From positions 1,488,001 through 1,552,000 of the forward strand of contig NZ_CP046976.1 in NCBI RefSeq assembly GCF_030408415.1: a stretch of 64,000 nt of DNA. Direction: 5' to 3'. Numbering within the stretch: the first letter of the stretch is position 1; every line of letters begins with the position of its first letter. Below the pieces are notes generated by a model. It saw nothing but the letters and a program-made list of their open reading frames with translations, ran no database searches and was not told where the DNA came from. Of this stretch, positions 52,667-62,499 are shown piece by piece. Made by a program: the position numbers and the translations under genes. The stretch is from Corynebacterium appendicis CIP 107643 (lineage in GTDB: Bacteria > Actinomycetota > Actinomycetes > Mycobacteriales > Mycobacteriaceae).

Positions 52667-53009
52667 ACACCCACCCGGCGACATTTTCGGCTCGGCCACG
52701 CTGGATAACCCCCACGACATCGGTAATTGCCCATCGCCCCCGCCTCGGGGCGTGCAGTTGGCGATGGTGGCGGTGTTCGGCGTCGGGTTTGTCGCTTCTG
52801 CGCTGCTCGCCGCCTCTGAGCATTGGCGGCGAGCGACCTTCACGCTCGGCGCCGCGATGGTATGGCTGGGTGTTGTCCGCCTGAGCTGCGATTCAAAGCA
52901 GATCGGCGTGTTGGCGGTTCGCTCGCGTCGCTTCGACACCATGTTCTGTGCTGGGCTTGGGGCGGCGATGATGTGGCTGGCTTACTCGGTTGACGCACTC
53001 GGCTCATAG
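52659..53009 (+). CDS. DUF3017 membrane protein
   Basis: 116 residues from TTG 52659, which overlaps the folD stop; the start is uncertain. Three hydrophobic segments are seen ([55 protein letters not shown]). DUF3017 genes follow folD in mycobacteria (Rv3355c/Rv3356c) and corynebacteria, so it came with the folD segment. The frame looks intact, unlike its partner. Function unknown. Confidence 0.65.
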   Translation: MTKHPPGDIFGSATLDNPHDIGNCPSPPPRGVQLAMVAVFGVGFVASALLAASEHWRRATFTLGAAMVWLGVVRLSCDSKQIGVLAVRSRRFDTMFCAGLGAAMMWLAYSVDALGS

Positions 53010-53016
53010 AGCCCGT

Positions 53017-53089
53017 GTGAGCATCCCAGCCACCAGCATTGTCTTTCTCCTCGTTGTCCAACTTCAGATCCTTGCACCCCGCATATCGC
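53017..53089 (+). other. Possible fragment of a further gene at the right end of the scar
   Basis: From GTG 53017 the plus strand reads a hydrophobic stretch (SIPATSIVFLLVVQLQIL) for about 24 codons before it runs into the antisense end of the uvrA-like gene. It could be the truncated start of the gene that followed DUF3017 in the donor. The evidence is only hydrophobicity and position. Confidence 0.25.
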
Positions 53090-55519
53090 TTAGGTGCGCG
53101 AAAACAATACACGCCCCGTCGCAGTTTCTTGCTTCGCCAGTTCAGCGGGGGTTCCGTCGGCGATGATTGTTCCGCCCTCAGCGCCCGCACCCGGCCCCAT
53201 CTCGATGACGCGGTCAGCCTGCGCGATGACCGACAGGTCGTGCTCGACCACGATAACGGTCTGCCCGGCGTCGACGAGCCCGTTCAGCTCTGTCACCAAT
53301 AGCTCGATGTCCGCTGGGTGCAGGCCAGTGGTCGGCTCGTCGAGAATGTAGACAGTGTGGCCGCGGCGCGAATTGCGGGAACGCTGCAGCTCGGTGGCTA
53401 ACTTGATGCGCTGAGCCTCGCCGCCGGAGAGCTCTGGGGCGCCCTGTCCGAGCGTCAGGTAGCCCAAGCCGACCGCCTGGAGTGTCTCCACTGCGCGAAG
53501 GATCTTCGGCTCGCCGGCGAACACGTCCGCGGCCTCATCGACGGTGAGGCCGAGCACGTCGGCGATCGTGCGGCCCTCCCAGGTGATCTCGAGGGTCTCG
53601 TCGTTGTAACGTGCGCCGTGGCAATCCGGGCACGTCGTGTACGAGCCGGGCAGGAACACCAGCTCGACTTCGATCTTGCCGGCGCCACCGCATGTCGGAC
53701 ATTGCCCCTGCTTCACGTTGTAGGAGAAACGCGAGACCGTCCATTTCCGTTTCTTCGCCTCGGGTGTGGAAGCAAAGAGCTTGCGCACGCCGTCGAAAAG
53801 CCCGGTGTAGGTAGCCAGCGTCGAGCGCTGCGTGCGGCCGATCGGCTTCTGCGTGATCTGCACGAGGCGGCTCACGGACTCGACGCCGGCGCGCTTATCG
53901 ACGCTCCACTCCCCCGCCTCCTGCTCCTGTTCCTCGTCGTCATCGGCCACACTCGACGCCCCCTCGTGCAGAACACCTGCGAGCACTGTGCTGACGAGCG
54001 TGGACTTGCCGGAACCGGAGGCTCCCGCCACCGCGGTGAACTGGCCCAAGCCGAAGTCCACATCTAGCCCATCGATAGACCGGGCATGGACTCCCTTAAG
54101 GGACAATGTTCCGACGGCATGACGCGGGTCGTCGTTAAGCGAAAGAGTGCGGTTGTTGAGTGTCCTCGCTGTGGGCGTGTCCGCGTCGTAGCCCGCGGTA
54201 GGACCGGAGTAGACCACCTCGCCGCCCTGCTCGCCCGCGTGCGGGCCGACGTCGACGAGCCAGTCAGTCTGGGCGACGAGCTCCATGTCGTGCTCGACGA
54301 GCAGCACAGAATTGCCGGCGTCGATGAAGCGGCGGCAAATTTCGAGGACGGCGCCCCGCTCGGACGGGTGGAGTCCCGCGGACGGCTCATCGAGCACGTA
54401 CGCCACCCCGAAGAGACCGGAGCGCAGCTGGGCCGCAAGGCGGATGCGCTGCAGCTCGCCCGCGGACAGCGTCGGCGCTGGCCGGTCCAGGCTCAGGTGC
54501 GCGAGACCGAGATCGAGCGCGGATTGCAACGCGGGCAGGATCTGCTTGAGCAGCAGGTCCTCGGCGGAATTCTCCTCCGGCGTCTGCTCGGCGAGCACCG
54601 CATGAACCCGGTCAAGGGGCAGGGTGCCGAGCTCGTCGATAGGCATGCCCGCATACGTGACCTTGAGTGCCTCCGGGTTGAGGCGGCGGCCGTGGCACGT
54701 CTCGCACGTGCGCGACTCCATGTATGACAAGACGCGCTTGCGCAGCGTGTCCGACTGGGTCTCCGCAAGCGTGTTGGTCAGGTAGTTCGCCACCGAGCGC
54801 CACGTGCCCTTGTAGTTGCGCTGGATCTGGTCCTCGCCGCGCAGCGGCTTGACCGTGACCACCGGGCGCTCGTCGGTGAACAGGATCCAGTCACGGTCTT
54901 TCTGGGGAAGTTCCTGCCAGGGGCTGTCCAGATCAAAGCCCAGCGTGGCCAAAATGTCGTGGAAATTCTTGCCCGCCCACGCACCGGGCCACGCCTTGAT
55001 CGCGCCGTTCTCGATGGACAACGTCGGGTCGGGCACCATCGATTCTTCCGTCGGCTCGTGCACCGTCCCGGTGCCCTGGCACGTCGGGCACATGCCCTCG
55101 GGCGTGTTCGGGGAGAAGGAATCGGAGTACAGGCCCTTCGGGTTGTCGCCGGAACGCGAGTACAGCAGGCGGATGCTGTTCGACAGCGCGGAGACGGTGC
55201 CCACGGTCGAGCGTGCGCCGCCGCCGGAGGTGGACTGTTGCAACGCCACTGTCGGGGGAAGGCCGTTGATCTCGCTGACCTGCGGGTCCACGGCTGAGCC
55301 GATGAGGCGGCGCGCGAACGGCGCCACCGATTCAAGGTAGCGCCGTTGGCCCTCGCCGTGGATCGTGCCGAAGGCGAGGGAAGATTTGCCGGAACCGGAC
55401 ACTCCCGTCACAGCAACGAGAGTGCCGCGGGGAATGTCCACGTCGACATTCCTCAGGTTGTGCAGATGGGCATCCCTGACGTTGATTCCGTGTGCGGCAA
55501 TATCAGCAGTTTCAGGCAT
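53090..55519 (-). CDS. UvrA-like ABC ATPase (UvrA paralogue)
   Basis: 809 residues from ATG 55519, about 140 shorter than housekeeping UvrA. Two ABC units: Walker A GVSGSGKSSLA and GASGSGKSTLV, signatures LSAGELQRIRL and LSGGEAQRIKL, and DEPSAGLHP / DEPTTGLHP. Zinc modules CPTC...CETCHGRRLN and CPTCGGAGKIEVE...CPDCHG are kept. The length and start resemble class II UvrA or DrrC-type proteins linked to drug or DNA-damage tolerance in actinobacteria. An Asp/Glu-rich insertion occurs near residues 530-550. Confidence 0.9.
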   Translation of the reverse strand: MPETADIAAHGINVRDAHLHNLRNVDVDIPRGTLVAVTGVSGSGKSSLAFGTIHGEGQRRYLESVAPFARRLIGSAVDPQVSEINGLPPTVALQQSTSGGGARSTVGTVSALSNSIRLLYSRSGDNPKGLYSDSFSPNTPEGMCPTCQGTGTVHEPTEESMVPDPTLSIENGAIKAWPGAWAGKNFHDILATLGFDLDSPWQELPQKDRDWILFTDERPVVTVKPLRGEDQIQRNYKGTWRSVANYLTNTLAETQSDTLRKRVLSYMESRTCETCHGRRLNPEALKVTYAGMPIDELGTLPLDRVHAVLAEQTPEENSAEDLLLKQILPALQSALDLGLAHLSLDRPAPTLSAGELQRIRLAAQLRSGLFGVAYVLDEPSAGLHPSERGAVLEICRRFIDAGNSVLLVEHDMELVAQTDWLVDVGPHAGEQGGEVVYSGPTAGYDADTPTARTLNNRTLSLNDDPRHAVGTLSLKGVHARSIDGLDVDFGLGQFTAVAGASGSGKSTLVSTVLAGVLHEGASSVADDDEEQEQEAGEWSVDKRAGVESVSRLVQITQKPIGRTQRSTLATYTGLFDGVRKLFASTPEAKKRKWTVSRFSYNVKQGQCPTCGGAGKIEVELVFLPGSYTTCPDCHGARYNDETLEITWEGRTIADVLGLTVDEAADVFAGEPKILRAVETLQAVGLGYLTLGQGAPELSGGEAQRIKLATELQRSRNSRRGHTVYILDEPTTGLHPADIELLVTELNGLVDAGQTVIVVEHDLSVIAQADRVIEMGPGAGAEGGTIIADGTPAELAKQETATGRVLFSRT
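53893..53903 (-). repeat. 11-base repeat copy 19
   Basis: Exact copy inside the uvrA-like gene, in its variable insertion. Confidence 0.8.
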
Positions 55520-55546
55520 GCCCACCAGCCTAACGAGGGCTGGCAG

Positions 55547-56974
55547 TTAACGCGGCCGGCGTGTGTCTTCGCCCAGCTGGTGGACGTGAATCATGTTGGT
55601 CGTGCCTGCGACTCCCGGCGGTGTGCCAGCGACGACGACCATCATGTCGCCTTCTTTGTACTTGTCGATCGACAGAAGCGCCTGGTCCACCACCCGCATC
55701 ATCTCGTCGGTGTCGTCGACCTTCTGGCAGAGGAAGGTCTCCGCGCCCCACGTCAGGGCCAGCTGCGAGCGAACCTCCTGGTTCGGTGTGAACACCAGCA
55801 GCGGCAGGTGCGAGTGCAGGCGGGCGAGACGGCGCGCAGTCTCACCGGAGCTGGTGAATGCGACCAGTGCGCGGGAGTTGAGGCGCTCGGCGATGTCGCG
55901 CGCAGAGTACGAGATCACGCCGCGCTTCGTGCGCGGAATGTGGTTGAGCGGCGGGACGGAGCCCATCGACTCAGCGACACGCACGACGCGGTCCATGGTG
56001 CGCACGACATTGTGCGGGTCAACACCGACCGAGGTCTCGCCGGAGAGCATGACGGCATCGGTGCCGTCGAGCACGGCGTTGGCCACGTCGGACGCCTCCG
56101 CACGCGTCGGCCGGGAATTATCGATCATCGAATCGAGCATCTGCGTTGCGACGATCACCGGCTTGGCGTTCTCGCGCGCAATCTGGATCACGCGCTTTTG
56201 CACCAGCGGGACCTGCTCGAGCGCGATCTCCACGCCCAGGTCGCCGCGGGCTACCATCACGGCGTCGAAAGCGAGCACGATGGACTCGAGGGCGTCAACC
56301 GCCTCCGGCTTCTCCAGCTTCGCAATGACGGGAACGCGGCGGCCCTCCTCGTCCATGATCTCGTGGACCAGGTCCACATCGGACGGGGAACGCACGAAGG
56401 ACAGCGCGATGAAGTCCACACCGAGGTTCAGCGCGAAACGGAGGTCTGCTTTGTCTTTCTCGCTCAGAGCCGGAACGGAGATGTCCATGCCCGGCAGGGA
56501 GACGCCCTTGTTGTTGGAGACGGGGCCACCCTCGGTGACCTCGCACACCACATCGTTGCCGTCGACTTCCTTGCAGACGAGGGCCACTTTGCCGTCGTCC
56601 ACGAGCAGGCGGTCGCCCGGCTTCGCGTCTTCCGCGAGATTCTTGTACGTGGTGGACACGCGGTCGTGCGTGCCCTCCACATCGTCGACCGTGATGCGGA
56701 CCGTCTCGCCGGTCTCCCAGTAGGTCTTGCCATCGCCCTCGAAGCGGCCCAGGCGGATCTTCGGGCCCTGGAGGTCAGCGAGTATGCCGACCGCGTGACC
56801 GGTCTCGTCGGTAGCTTCGCGCACCCACTTGTAGTTCTGCTCGTGGTCCGGGTAGTCGCCGTGCGAGAAATTCAGGCGGGCGACATCCATGCCGTCTCGC
56901 ACAAGCCCGACGATCGCGTCCTTGCTCGCTACTGCAGGTCCGAGAGTGCAAACAATCTTGGTGCGTCTATCCAC
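55547..56974 (-). CDS. pyk: Pyruvate kinase
   Basis: 475 residues. Conserved regions: TKIVCTLGPA at the start, ARLNFSHGDYPDH, MVARGDLGVEIALEQVP (active site) and VATQMLDSMI. The effector domain is complete. It makes pyruvate and ATP from PEP. In M. tuberculosis pykA also lies near lgt and the trp/his cluster (Rv1614-Rv1617), which matches this layout. A short hairpin lies between it and lgt. Confidence 0.97.
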   Translation of the reverse strand: MDRRTKIVCTLGPAVASKDAIVGLVRDGMDVARLNFSHGDYPDHEQNYKWVREATDETGHAVGILADLQGPKIRLGRFEGDGKTYWETGETVRITVDDVEGTHDRVSTTYKNLAEDAKPGDRLLVDDGKVALVCKEVDGNDVVCEVTEGGPVSNNKGVSLPGMDISVPALSEKDKADLRFALNLGVDFIALSFVRSPSDVDLVHEIMDEEGRRVPVIAKLEKPEAVDALESIVLAFDAVMVARGDLGVEIALEQVPLVQKRVIQIARENAKPVIVATQMLDSMIDNSRPTRAEASDVANAVLDGTDAVMLSGETSVGVDPHNVVRTMDRVVRVAESMGSVPPLNHIPRTKRGVISYSARDIAERLNSRALVAFTSSGETARRLARLHSHLPLLVFTPNQEVRSQLALTWGAETFLCQKVDDTDEMMRVVDQALLSIDKYKEGDMMVVVAGTPPGVAGTTNMIHVHQLGEDTRRPR

Positions 56975-56996
56975 AGCTTCCTTCTTCTGATCTGTG

Positions 56997-57023
56997 CGGC
57001 CAGCTCAAGTTTTCAACTGGCCG
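56997..57023 (-). terminator. Hairpin between lgt and pyk
   Basis: Stem CGGCCAG / CTGGCCG (56997-57003, 57017-57023), 38 bases after the lgt stop. There is no T run, so it may be a leader structure of pyk rather than a terminator. Confidence 0.35.
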
Positions 57024-57060
57024 GATAAGGATTGGATACGCGTCCCACGCTACCGAAACG

Positions 57061-58038
57061 CTACTGCTTTCGCTGTGGCGCTTCCTTGCTCTTGACCGTT
57101 GCAGTCTCGGTTTGTTCACTGTGATGGACTGGTTCATCCACTCCCTCACTAGATGCGGCCGATTCTTCGGTCTCCGGCTCGCGCGGATCGACTTCCGCCG
57201 GAGTCTCGCGTCCGCGGCGCATGAGGAAGAACACGATCGTGGAGACGATGAAGATGACGGACGAGACGACGAAGTTCACACGGAGACCGAAGATCGTGTT
57301 GGCGGCGTCGTCACGCATCGTCTCCATGAAAATGCGGCCCAGGGTGTATGCGGCGATGTAGAGCACGAAGACGCGGCCGTGGCCGAGGCGGAAGCGGCGT
57401 TCCGCCCAGAGCAAGAAGGCGAAGGCCGCGACATTCCAGATCATCTCGTACAGGAATGTCGGGTGAACGCTGGTCACGATTTCGCCGGTGGAGCGGCCCG
57501 TCAACGGTGCGAAATTGCCGTTCTCGTCGACACGGTAGAAGATGTCCAGCGCCCACGGCACGTCCGTCGGCCGGCCGTAGAGCTCCTGGTTGAAATAGTT
57601 GCCGAGGCGCCCGATCGCCTGGGCGAGAATGATCGTCGGGCCGACCGCATCGGCGAACGGCGGAAGTGGCACTTTCCGGTACCGGAACAGCGCCCACACC
57701 GCGAGCGTGCCCAGGGCGACCGCGCCCATGATGCCCAGCCCCCCGGCAGAGAAATTGAAGACCTGCCACGGATCCTTACCAGGGCCGAAATAGCTGTCGT
57801 AGTCCGTGATCACGTGGTACAAGCGGCCGCCGATGATGCCGGCGGGAATAGCCACGATCGCCGCGTCCCACACCATGTCGGTGTCTCCGCCGCGCGCTTT
57901 GTAACGGCGCAGCGTGAGTGTTAACGCGACGATGATGCCGGTGATGATGCACAGCGCGTAGGCGCGAATCGGGATCGGACCGAGGTGCCACACGCCCTGC
58001 GGGGGCGACGGGAAATTAGCTAGAGTCTCTGTAACCAC
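57061..58038 (-). CDS. lgt: Prolipoprotein diacylglyceryl transferase
   Basis: 325 residues with seven membrane helices. The Lgt signature [17 protein letters not shown] is in the middle, and [11 protein letters not shown] follows. The last 55 residues are a charged cytoplasmic tail ([15 protein letters not shown]...) longer than in E. coli but common in actinobacteria. It transfers diacylglycerol to the lipobox Cys, the first step for lipoproteins such as the penicillin-binding lipoprotein at the left edge. Confidence 0.95.
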   Translation of the reverse strand: MVTETLANFPSPPQGVWHLGPIPIRAYALCIITGIIVALTLTLRRYKARGGDTDMVWDAAIVAIPAGIIGGRLYHVITDYDSYFGPGKDPWQVFNFSAGGLGIMGAVALGTLAVWALFRYRKVPLPPFADAVGPTIILAQAIGRLGNYFNQELYGRPTDVPWALDIFYRVDENGNFAPLTGRSTGEIVTSVHPTFLYEMIWNVAAFAFLLWAERRFRLGHGRVFVLYIAAYTLGRIFMETMRDDAANTIFGLRVNFVVSSVIFIVSTIVFFLMRRGRETPAEVDPREPETEESAASSEGVDEPVHHSEQTETATVKSKEAPQRKQ

Positions 58039-58088
58039 GCAAACCAGTTTGCCTGATTACGGCCGCGATGGCGACAGCCCGCGCGGGC

Positions 58089-58961
58089 TTAGCGCGACGG
58101 ACAAGCCGGGTGCTGGCCGGCGGCGACGAGACGGCGGGTGGCGGCGGTGACATTGGCGCTGGTCATCACTGCCTCACCCGCGAGCACCGCATCGGCGCCG
58201 GTGGATGCCGCGGAGATGAGGTCCCGGGCGTTGCGCACGCCGCCGAGGCTGATCCGCAGGACGCTTTCCGGAAGGCCGGGCTCGATCTCGCCGAAGGCTT
58301 CGCGGTTCAAATCGTTTGTGTCAAAGGTCCAGGAATTCACACCGATGACCGATGCCCCGGCGCGCAGTGCGCGGTCGGCTTCTTCCACGGTGCGGACTTC
58401 CGCCATGGCCACCATGCCGAGCGACTCGACGCGGTCCAGCAGACTCTCCAGCCGGGCCTGCTCCAAAAGGCCCACCTGCAGAGGCACCATGTCGGCGCCG
58501 TAGCAGCGGGCTTCGTGGATCTGGTACGGGTCGACGATCACGTCGCGGCACACCATGGGAAGACTGGTGGCGTTGCGGGCCTCGTCCATGTCGTTGAGGG
58601 AGCCGTCGAAACGCAGGCGCTCCGTTTGGCACGCAATGAGTGCGGCACCCCCGGCCTCGATCTCGGCGGCCAGGTGCGCCATCGAGTCGATCACACCGGT
58701 CGGGCCAAAGACGGGCGAGGTGCGTTTGATCTCCACGATCACGCCGCAACCCGGCCCCAAAAGCGCGGCACGAACATCGCGTGTCTCGGGCATGCTGCGC
58801 GAACGGGCCTTGATCTCCTTGAACGGGATCTGTGCTTCGCGCTCGCCAACATCAGCCAGCACCCCGGCGACAACTGGGTTGAGAGTCGCGTCGGTGACCA
58901 GCTGCTGCTTGCCCTGCACCGCGGTCATGCCTATGAGGGTATCCGCTTCTGCGGAGTCCAC
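58089..58961 (-). CDS. Degenerate indole-3-glycerol-phosphate synthase paralogue (TrpC-like)
   Basis: 290 residues from GTG 58961 (ATG 58928 also possible). It keeps the TIM-barrel and the EIKRTSP motif (77-83), VDPYQIHEARCYGAD and GVNS. But the catalytic Lys of the canonical RKDF is Arg139 in VCRDV, and the canonical ESG near the end is SLGG (238-241). It is separate from any trp operon and lies where trpC sits in mycobacteria. It is probably not a working IGPS; C. glutamicum has a fused trpCF elsewhere. Its function is unknown. Confidence 0.75.
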   Translation of the reverse strand: MDSAEADTLIGMTAVQGKQQLVTDATLNPVVAGVLADVGEREAQIPFKEIKARSRSMPETRDVRAALLGPGCGVIVEIKRTSPVFGPTGVIDSMAHLAAEIEAGGAALIACQTERLRFDGSLNDMDEARNATSLPMVCRDVIVDPYQIHEARCYGADMVPLQVGLLEQARLESLLDRVESLGMVAMAEVRTVEEADRALRAGASVIGVNSWTFDTNDLNREAFGEIEPGLPESVLRISLGGVRNARDLISAASTGADAVLAGEAVMTSANVTAATRRLVAAGQHPACPSR

Positions 58962-59000
58962 GAAATCAACGAGCGGCAGGGACGGAGATTGAGCGCAGAG

Positions 59001-59750
59001 TCACTCTCGGTTCGTGGGGGTGGTGCCCGAAGATGTGTCGGTGGGGTCCATGTCTGCGTCGATCGCGTCCCACAGAACACGGCCCGAATCAGGCTCGGCT
59101 TCAAGGTCGTGCTCGATCTTCTCGCGGCGTTGGGAGGCTTTCTCGTATTTGTTCACCGTCACCGCGTCGCGCCCTGGGCGCGCGGCGAGCATGAGACCTC
59201 CGGCGGCCGCGACGAGTGCGGCGAGCACAGCGGCGGCGGGGCCGAGCGCGGCGACGTCGATATTCGAGATAGCAGCCCATTCCGGAATGGCGGTCTCGCC
59301 TACGGTGCTGCCGATCGTGGTCTCTTCCCCACCCAGAGTCAGCAAGGCTTTCGCCCGTTCGGGATCCGGCGAGCCGGTCAGCAGGCCGAGCGGCGGGACC
59401 GTCACGGCGAGTGCCGCGGCCGCCCCGACACCGCCAACCAAGCGGCGGCCCCAACGGCGCAAAGCTAAACCTGCCACAGCCGCGGCGAGCAGCAACAATA
59501 CCACGGCGGTGACCTCTGTCGACCACGTTGCGCCGTTGACCTCGACGGCGCCGTTGCCGGTGCGGTCGTCGTCGTAGTGCACCGTCATCCACGTCACGCG
59601 CGAGGCCAACCACAGCGTCAACGCACCCAGGCCCATGAGCAATGCGCCTATCCGCGCGAAGCGCTTCTCCTTGGCCGCATCGCCCGTCGCGACGGTGTTC
59701 TTCACGTGCGTGCCTTTCGTGTCCGTGTTTCTCGCGTCCGTTTCGCTCAC
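59001..59750 (-). CDS. Trp-operon-associated membrane protein (TIGR02234 type)
   Basis: 249 residues from GTG 59750, which overlaps the hisI stop as GTGA. About four membrane helices ([68 protein letters not shown]) with the WMTV segment after helix one. It matches the Rv1610-like protein between hisI and trpC in mycobacteria. The hydrophilic C-terminal tail is about 60 residues. Function unknown. Confidence 0.82.
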   Translation of the reverse strand: MSETDARNTDTKGTHVKNTVATGDAAKEKRFARIGALLMGLGALTLWLASRVTWMTVHYDDDRTGNGAVEVNGATWSTEVTAVVLLLLAAAVAGLALRRWGRRLVGGVGAAAALAVTVPPLGLLTGSPDPERAKALLTLGGEETTIGSTVGETAIPEWAAISNIDVAALGPAAAVLAALVAAAGGLMLAARPGRDAVTVNKYEKASQRREKIEHDLEAEPDSGRVLWDAIDADMDPTDTSSGTTPTNRE

Positions 59751-60142
59751 CGCTCCCCCTCCTCCGGTGCGAGCAACACGTCGCTGTCGAAGCACGTGCG
59801 GTCGCCGGTGTGGCAGGCGCCGCCGCGCTGTTCGACGATCATGAGCACGGTGTCGCCGTCACAGTCGAGCCGCACCTCGGTTACGTGCTGCGTGTTTCCG
59901 CTGGTCAGCCCTTTAACCCAGTACTCCTGCCGGGAGCGGGAGTAATAGGTGCCCTGTCGGGTCGCCAGGGTGTAGGCGAGCGCACGGTCATCCATCCACG
60001 CCATCATGAGGACTTCACCTGTTCCCGCAGCCTGGACGATGGCGGGCACGAGCCCGGCGTCGGTGAAGCGCACTCGGTCACGGATGCCTGTGGGCAGTTC
60101 CGCCTCTTCCGGGCGCAGTTGATTCTGGGGACTTTCCACCAC
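59747..60142 (-). CDS. hisI: Phosphoribosyl-AMP cyclohydrolase
   Basis: 131 residues, cyclohydrolase domain only. Signature: [33 protein letters not shown], and the metal ligands in [25 protein letters not shown]. It opens the purine ring in histidine synthesis. Its GTG start shares a base with the hisF TAG stop, and its end overlaps the next gene by four bases, so the cluster is tightly coupled. Confidence 0.95.
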   Translation of the reverse strand: MVESPQNQLRPEEAELPTGIRDRVRFTDAGLVPAIVQAAGTGEVLMMAWMDDRALAYTLATRQGTYYSRSRQEYWVKGLTSGNTQHVTEVRLDCDGDTVLMIVEQRGGACHTGDRTCFDSDVLLAPEEGER

Positions 60143-60927
60143 TAGAGACGCACCTCGCAGCCGGCATCGTCAAGCGCCTTCTTGACCTCGCCGATGCTCA
60201 CCTCGCGGAAGTGGAAAATGGACGCAGCCAGCACGGCATCTGCGCCAGCCTTGACCGCGGGCGGGAAGTGCTCGGCTTTTCCCGCTCCGCCGGAAGCGAT
60301 GACGGGAATGGAGACGGCACCGCGCACGCGCTCGATCAGTTCGATGTCGAAACCTTCCTTGGTGCCGTCGCCGTCCATGGAATTGAGCAGGATCTCCCCC
60401 ACTCCGAGTTTTTCACCGGTTTTCGCCCATTCAACCGCGTCGATCTCAGCCGAGCGGGTGCCGCCGTGGGTGGTCACTTCAAAGCCTGACGGCTGCGGGG
60501 TACCGCCTTCCGGAACGCGGCGCGCATCGACGGACAGCACGATGCACTGCGCGCCGAAGACTTGGGACAGCTCGCCCAGAAGCTCCGGGCGGGTGATCGC
60601 CGCGGTGTTGACCGAGACCTTGTCGGCGCCCGCGCGCAACAGTTCGCGCACGTCGTCCTCGGTGCGGACTCCTCCGCCCACGGTGAGCGGAATGAAGACC
60701 TGATCGGCGGTGCGGCGGACCACCTCAAGCATCGTTCCGCGCCCCTGCTTGGAAGCGGTCACGTCGAGAAAGGTCAGCTCATCTGCGCCTTGCTCACCGT
60801 AGAGCTTCGCTAGCTCCACCGGGTCGCCGGCATCGCGCAGGTTCTCGAAGTTCACGCCTTTGACAACCCTGCCGTTGTCCACGTCCAGGCACGGGATGAC
60901 CCTTGTTGCCACTGACATGCGCACCAT
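60142..60927 (-). CDS. hisF: Imidazole glycerol phosphate synthase, cyclase subunit
   Basis: 261 residues from ATG 60927, sharing a base with the impA stop (TGATG) and with GGAAG six bases upstream. The TIM-barrel catalytic Asp residues are in [15 protein letters not shown] and [15 protein letters not shown]. Other conserved parts are KVSVNTAAI and [12 protein letters not shown]. With HisH it makes IGP and AICAR. The frame is open upstream to 61101 but this overlaps impA. Confidence 0.96.
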   Translation of the reverse strand: MVRMSVATRVIPCLDVDNGRVVKGVNFENLRDAGDPVELAKLYGEQGADELTFLDVTASKQGRGTMLEVVRRTADQVFIPLTVGGGVRTEDDVRELLRAGADKVSVNTAAITRPELLGELSQVFGAQCIVLSVDARRVPEGGTPQPSGFEVTTHGGTRSAEIDAVEWAKTGEKLGVGEILLNSMDGDGTKEGFDIELIERVRGAVSIPVIASGGAGKAEHFPPAVKAGADAVLAASIFHFREVSIGEVKKALDDAGCEVRL

Positions 60928-61751
60928 CACTTTCTTCCGGCATCGCGCTGAATGGACTTCATGGTACGCAGCACCTCTTCGTGCACGTCCGGGGCCCCGG
61001 CGATCACGCCGAGGGAGCCGAGCTTCCATGGCTCGCCGTCGATGTCGGTGACCACGGCACCCGCGCACCGCGCGAGCAAGACTCCCGACGCGTTGTCCCA
61101 CGGGAACGGCGAGAAGCTCACGGCCGCCTCGTAGATGCCTTGCGCGACAAAGGCCAAGTCCAACCCGACCGAGCCACTGATACGCGGGCGCATATTGGAG
61201 TATTCGAGCGCCTTGATCAACTTCAGGCGGCTATCCGGCGGCACTCGGCTCGTGTCGTCGGTGCCCACTGTGCCGACTCCGACTTGGTTGCTGGCCGGAG
61301 CGGTGTCGTCGATACGCGGAAGTGCAGAACCGTTGAGCGTCACGCTTGATCCCTCCACTGCCGTAAGACGCATGTTCAGTAAGGGAAGGTCCGTCACGGA
61401 CACAACTGGTTGATCGTCGACCACCAGAGAAATGAGTACAGCGCAGTTGGGATTTCCGGAGGAGAAATTGGCGGTGCCGTCGATGGGGTCGACGACCCAC
61501 AAGGCGTCATCATGTGTGTGTCCGCCCTTTTCTTCGCCGAGGACCGGAATGCCCGTGGATTCGGTGAGGTGCTTCCGTAAGGTGGTCTCGATCTGCAGGT
61601 CCACTTCGGTGGCGAAGTCGTTGCACCCCTTGTACAGCGCGGGAGCTGCTCCGAGTCCTTCAACGAACTGCCAGCGCGCGACATCTGCGGCTTCCTCGGC
61701 AACACCGAGGAACCTGTTCAACTCGTCTGCCTGCATGGCTGAGCTACTCAT
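60927..61751 (-). CDS. impA: Inositol monophosphatase family protein (ImpA; possible histidinol phosphatase)
   Basis: 274 residues from ATG 61751, inside the last codons of hisA. IMPase motifs: [18 protein letters not shown] (metal site) and [15 protein letters not shown]. In C. glutamicum and M. tuberculosis an impA gene lies at this same place between hisA and hisF. Its substrate is unsettled: inositol-1-phosphate, or a back-up for histidinol phosphate. Translation is coupled on both sides by overlaps. Confidence 0.9.
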   Translation of the reverse strand: MSSSAMQADELNRFLGVAEEAADVARWQFVEGLGAAPALYKGCNDFATEVDLQIETTLRKHLTESTGIPVLGEEKGGHTHDDALWVVDPIDGTANFSSGNPNCAVLISLVVDDQPVVSVTDLPLLNMRLTAVEGSSVTLNGSALPRIDDTAPASNQVGVGTVGTDDTSRVPPDSRLKLIKALEYSNMRPRISGSVGLDLAFVAQGIYEAAVSFSPFPWDNASGVLLARCAGAVVTDIDGEPWKLGSLGVIAGAPDVHEEVLRTMKSIQRDAGRK

Positions 61752-62490
61752 TTCCTGGAGCGGCCGCAATTTCCAGCGCCTCGCGCAGCGTGAAACGCTT
61801 CTCGTAGAGCGCCTTGCCGACGATCACGCTGTCGATCCCCTCGTCGGTGTAACGGGCGATCTCTGCGATATCTTTCAGCGTGGACACGCCGCCCGACGCA
61901 GTGACCGCGGCGTCTGTGGCCGCGGAGACCTCGCGCAAAAGGTCCAAGTTCGGACCGGCGAGCGTGCCGTCTTTGCTCACGTCGGTGACCACGAAGCGCG
62001 CGCACCCCGCGGAATCGAAGAATTCGAGCACCTCCCACAGGTCGCCGCCGTCGGACGTCCAGCCGCGGCCCTTCGTGCGCCACTCACCGTTTTCCTCGCG
62101 CACGGCGATGTCGACGGCGATTTTCTCACCGTGCTTCGCGATCGCTTCAGCCGCCCAGTCCGGGTTCTCCAGCGCCGCGGTGCCGATATTGATGCGCTTT
62201 GCGCCTGTGGCCAGCGCACGCTCAAGCGTCACGTCGTCGCGGATCCCGCCGGTCAGCTCCACGTTGATGGACAGCTTGCTCGTGATCTCGGCCATCAGCT
62301 CGTGGTTCGAGCCACGCCCGAACGCCGCATCCAGGTCGACGAAGTGCAACCAGTCCGCGCCTTCTTCTTGCCACTGCAGCGCCGCGTCCAGCGGGGCGCC
62401 GTAATTCTTCTCCGTACCGGCTTCCCCCTGGTCAAGGCGGACAGCCTGGCCGTCGACGACGTCTACTGCGGGCAGAACGGTGAAACTCAT
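61744..62490 (-). CDS. hisA: Phosphoribosyl-formimino-AICAR-phosphate isomerase
   Basis: 248 residues. HisA features: [43 protein letters not shown], and [16 protein letters not shown] with the second catalytic Asp, then [11 protein letters not shown]. In actinobacteria this protein can also act as the TrpF enzyme (PriA), but Corynebacterium keeps a separate trpF, so a HisA-only role is likely. It starts nine bases after hisH ends. Confidence 0.95.
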   Translation of the reverse strand: MSFTVLPAVDVVDGQAVRLDQGEAGTEKNYGAPLDAALQWQEEGADWLHFVDLDAAFGRGSNHELMAEITSKLSINVELTGGIRDDVTLERALATGAKRINIGTAALENPDWAAEAIAKHGEKIAVDIAVREENGEWRTKGRGWTSDGGDLWEVLEFFDSAGCARFVVTDVSKDGTLAGPNLDLLREVSAATDAAVTASGGVSTLKDIAEIARYTDEGIDSVIVGKALYEKRFTLREALEIAAAPGNE

Positions 62491-62499
62491 ATCCGCAGT

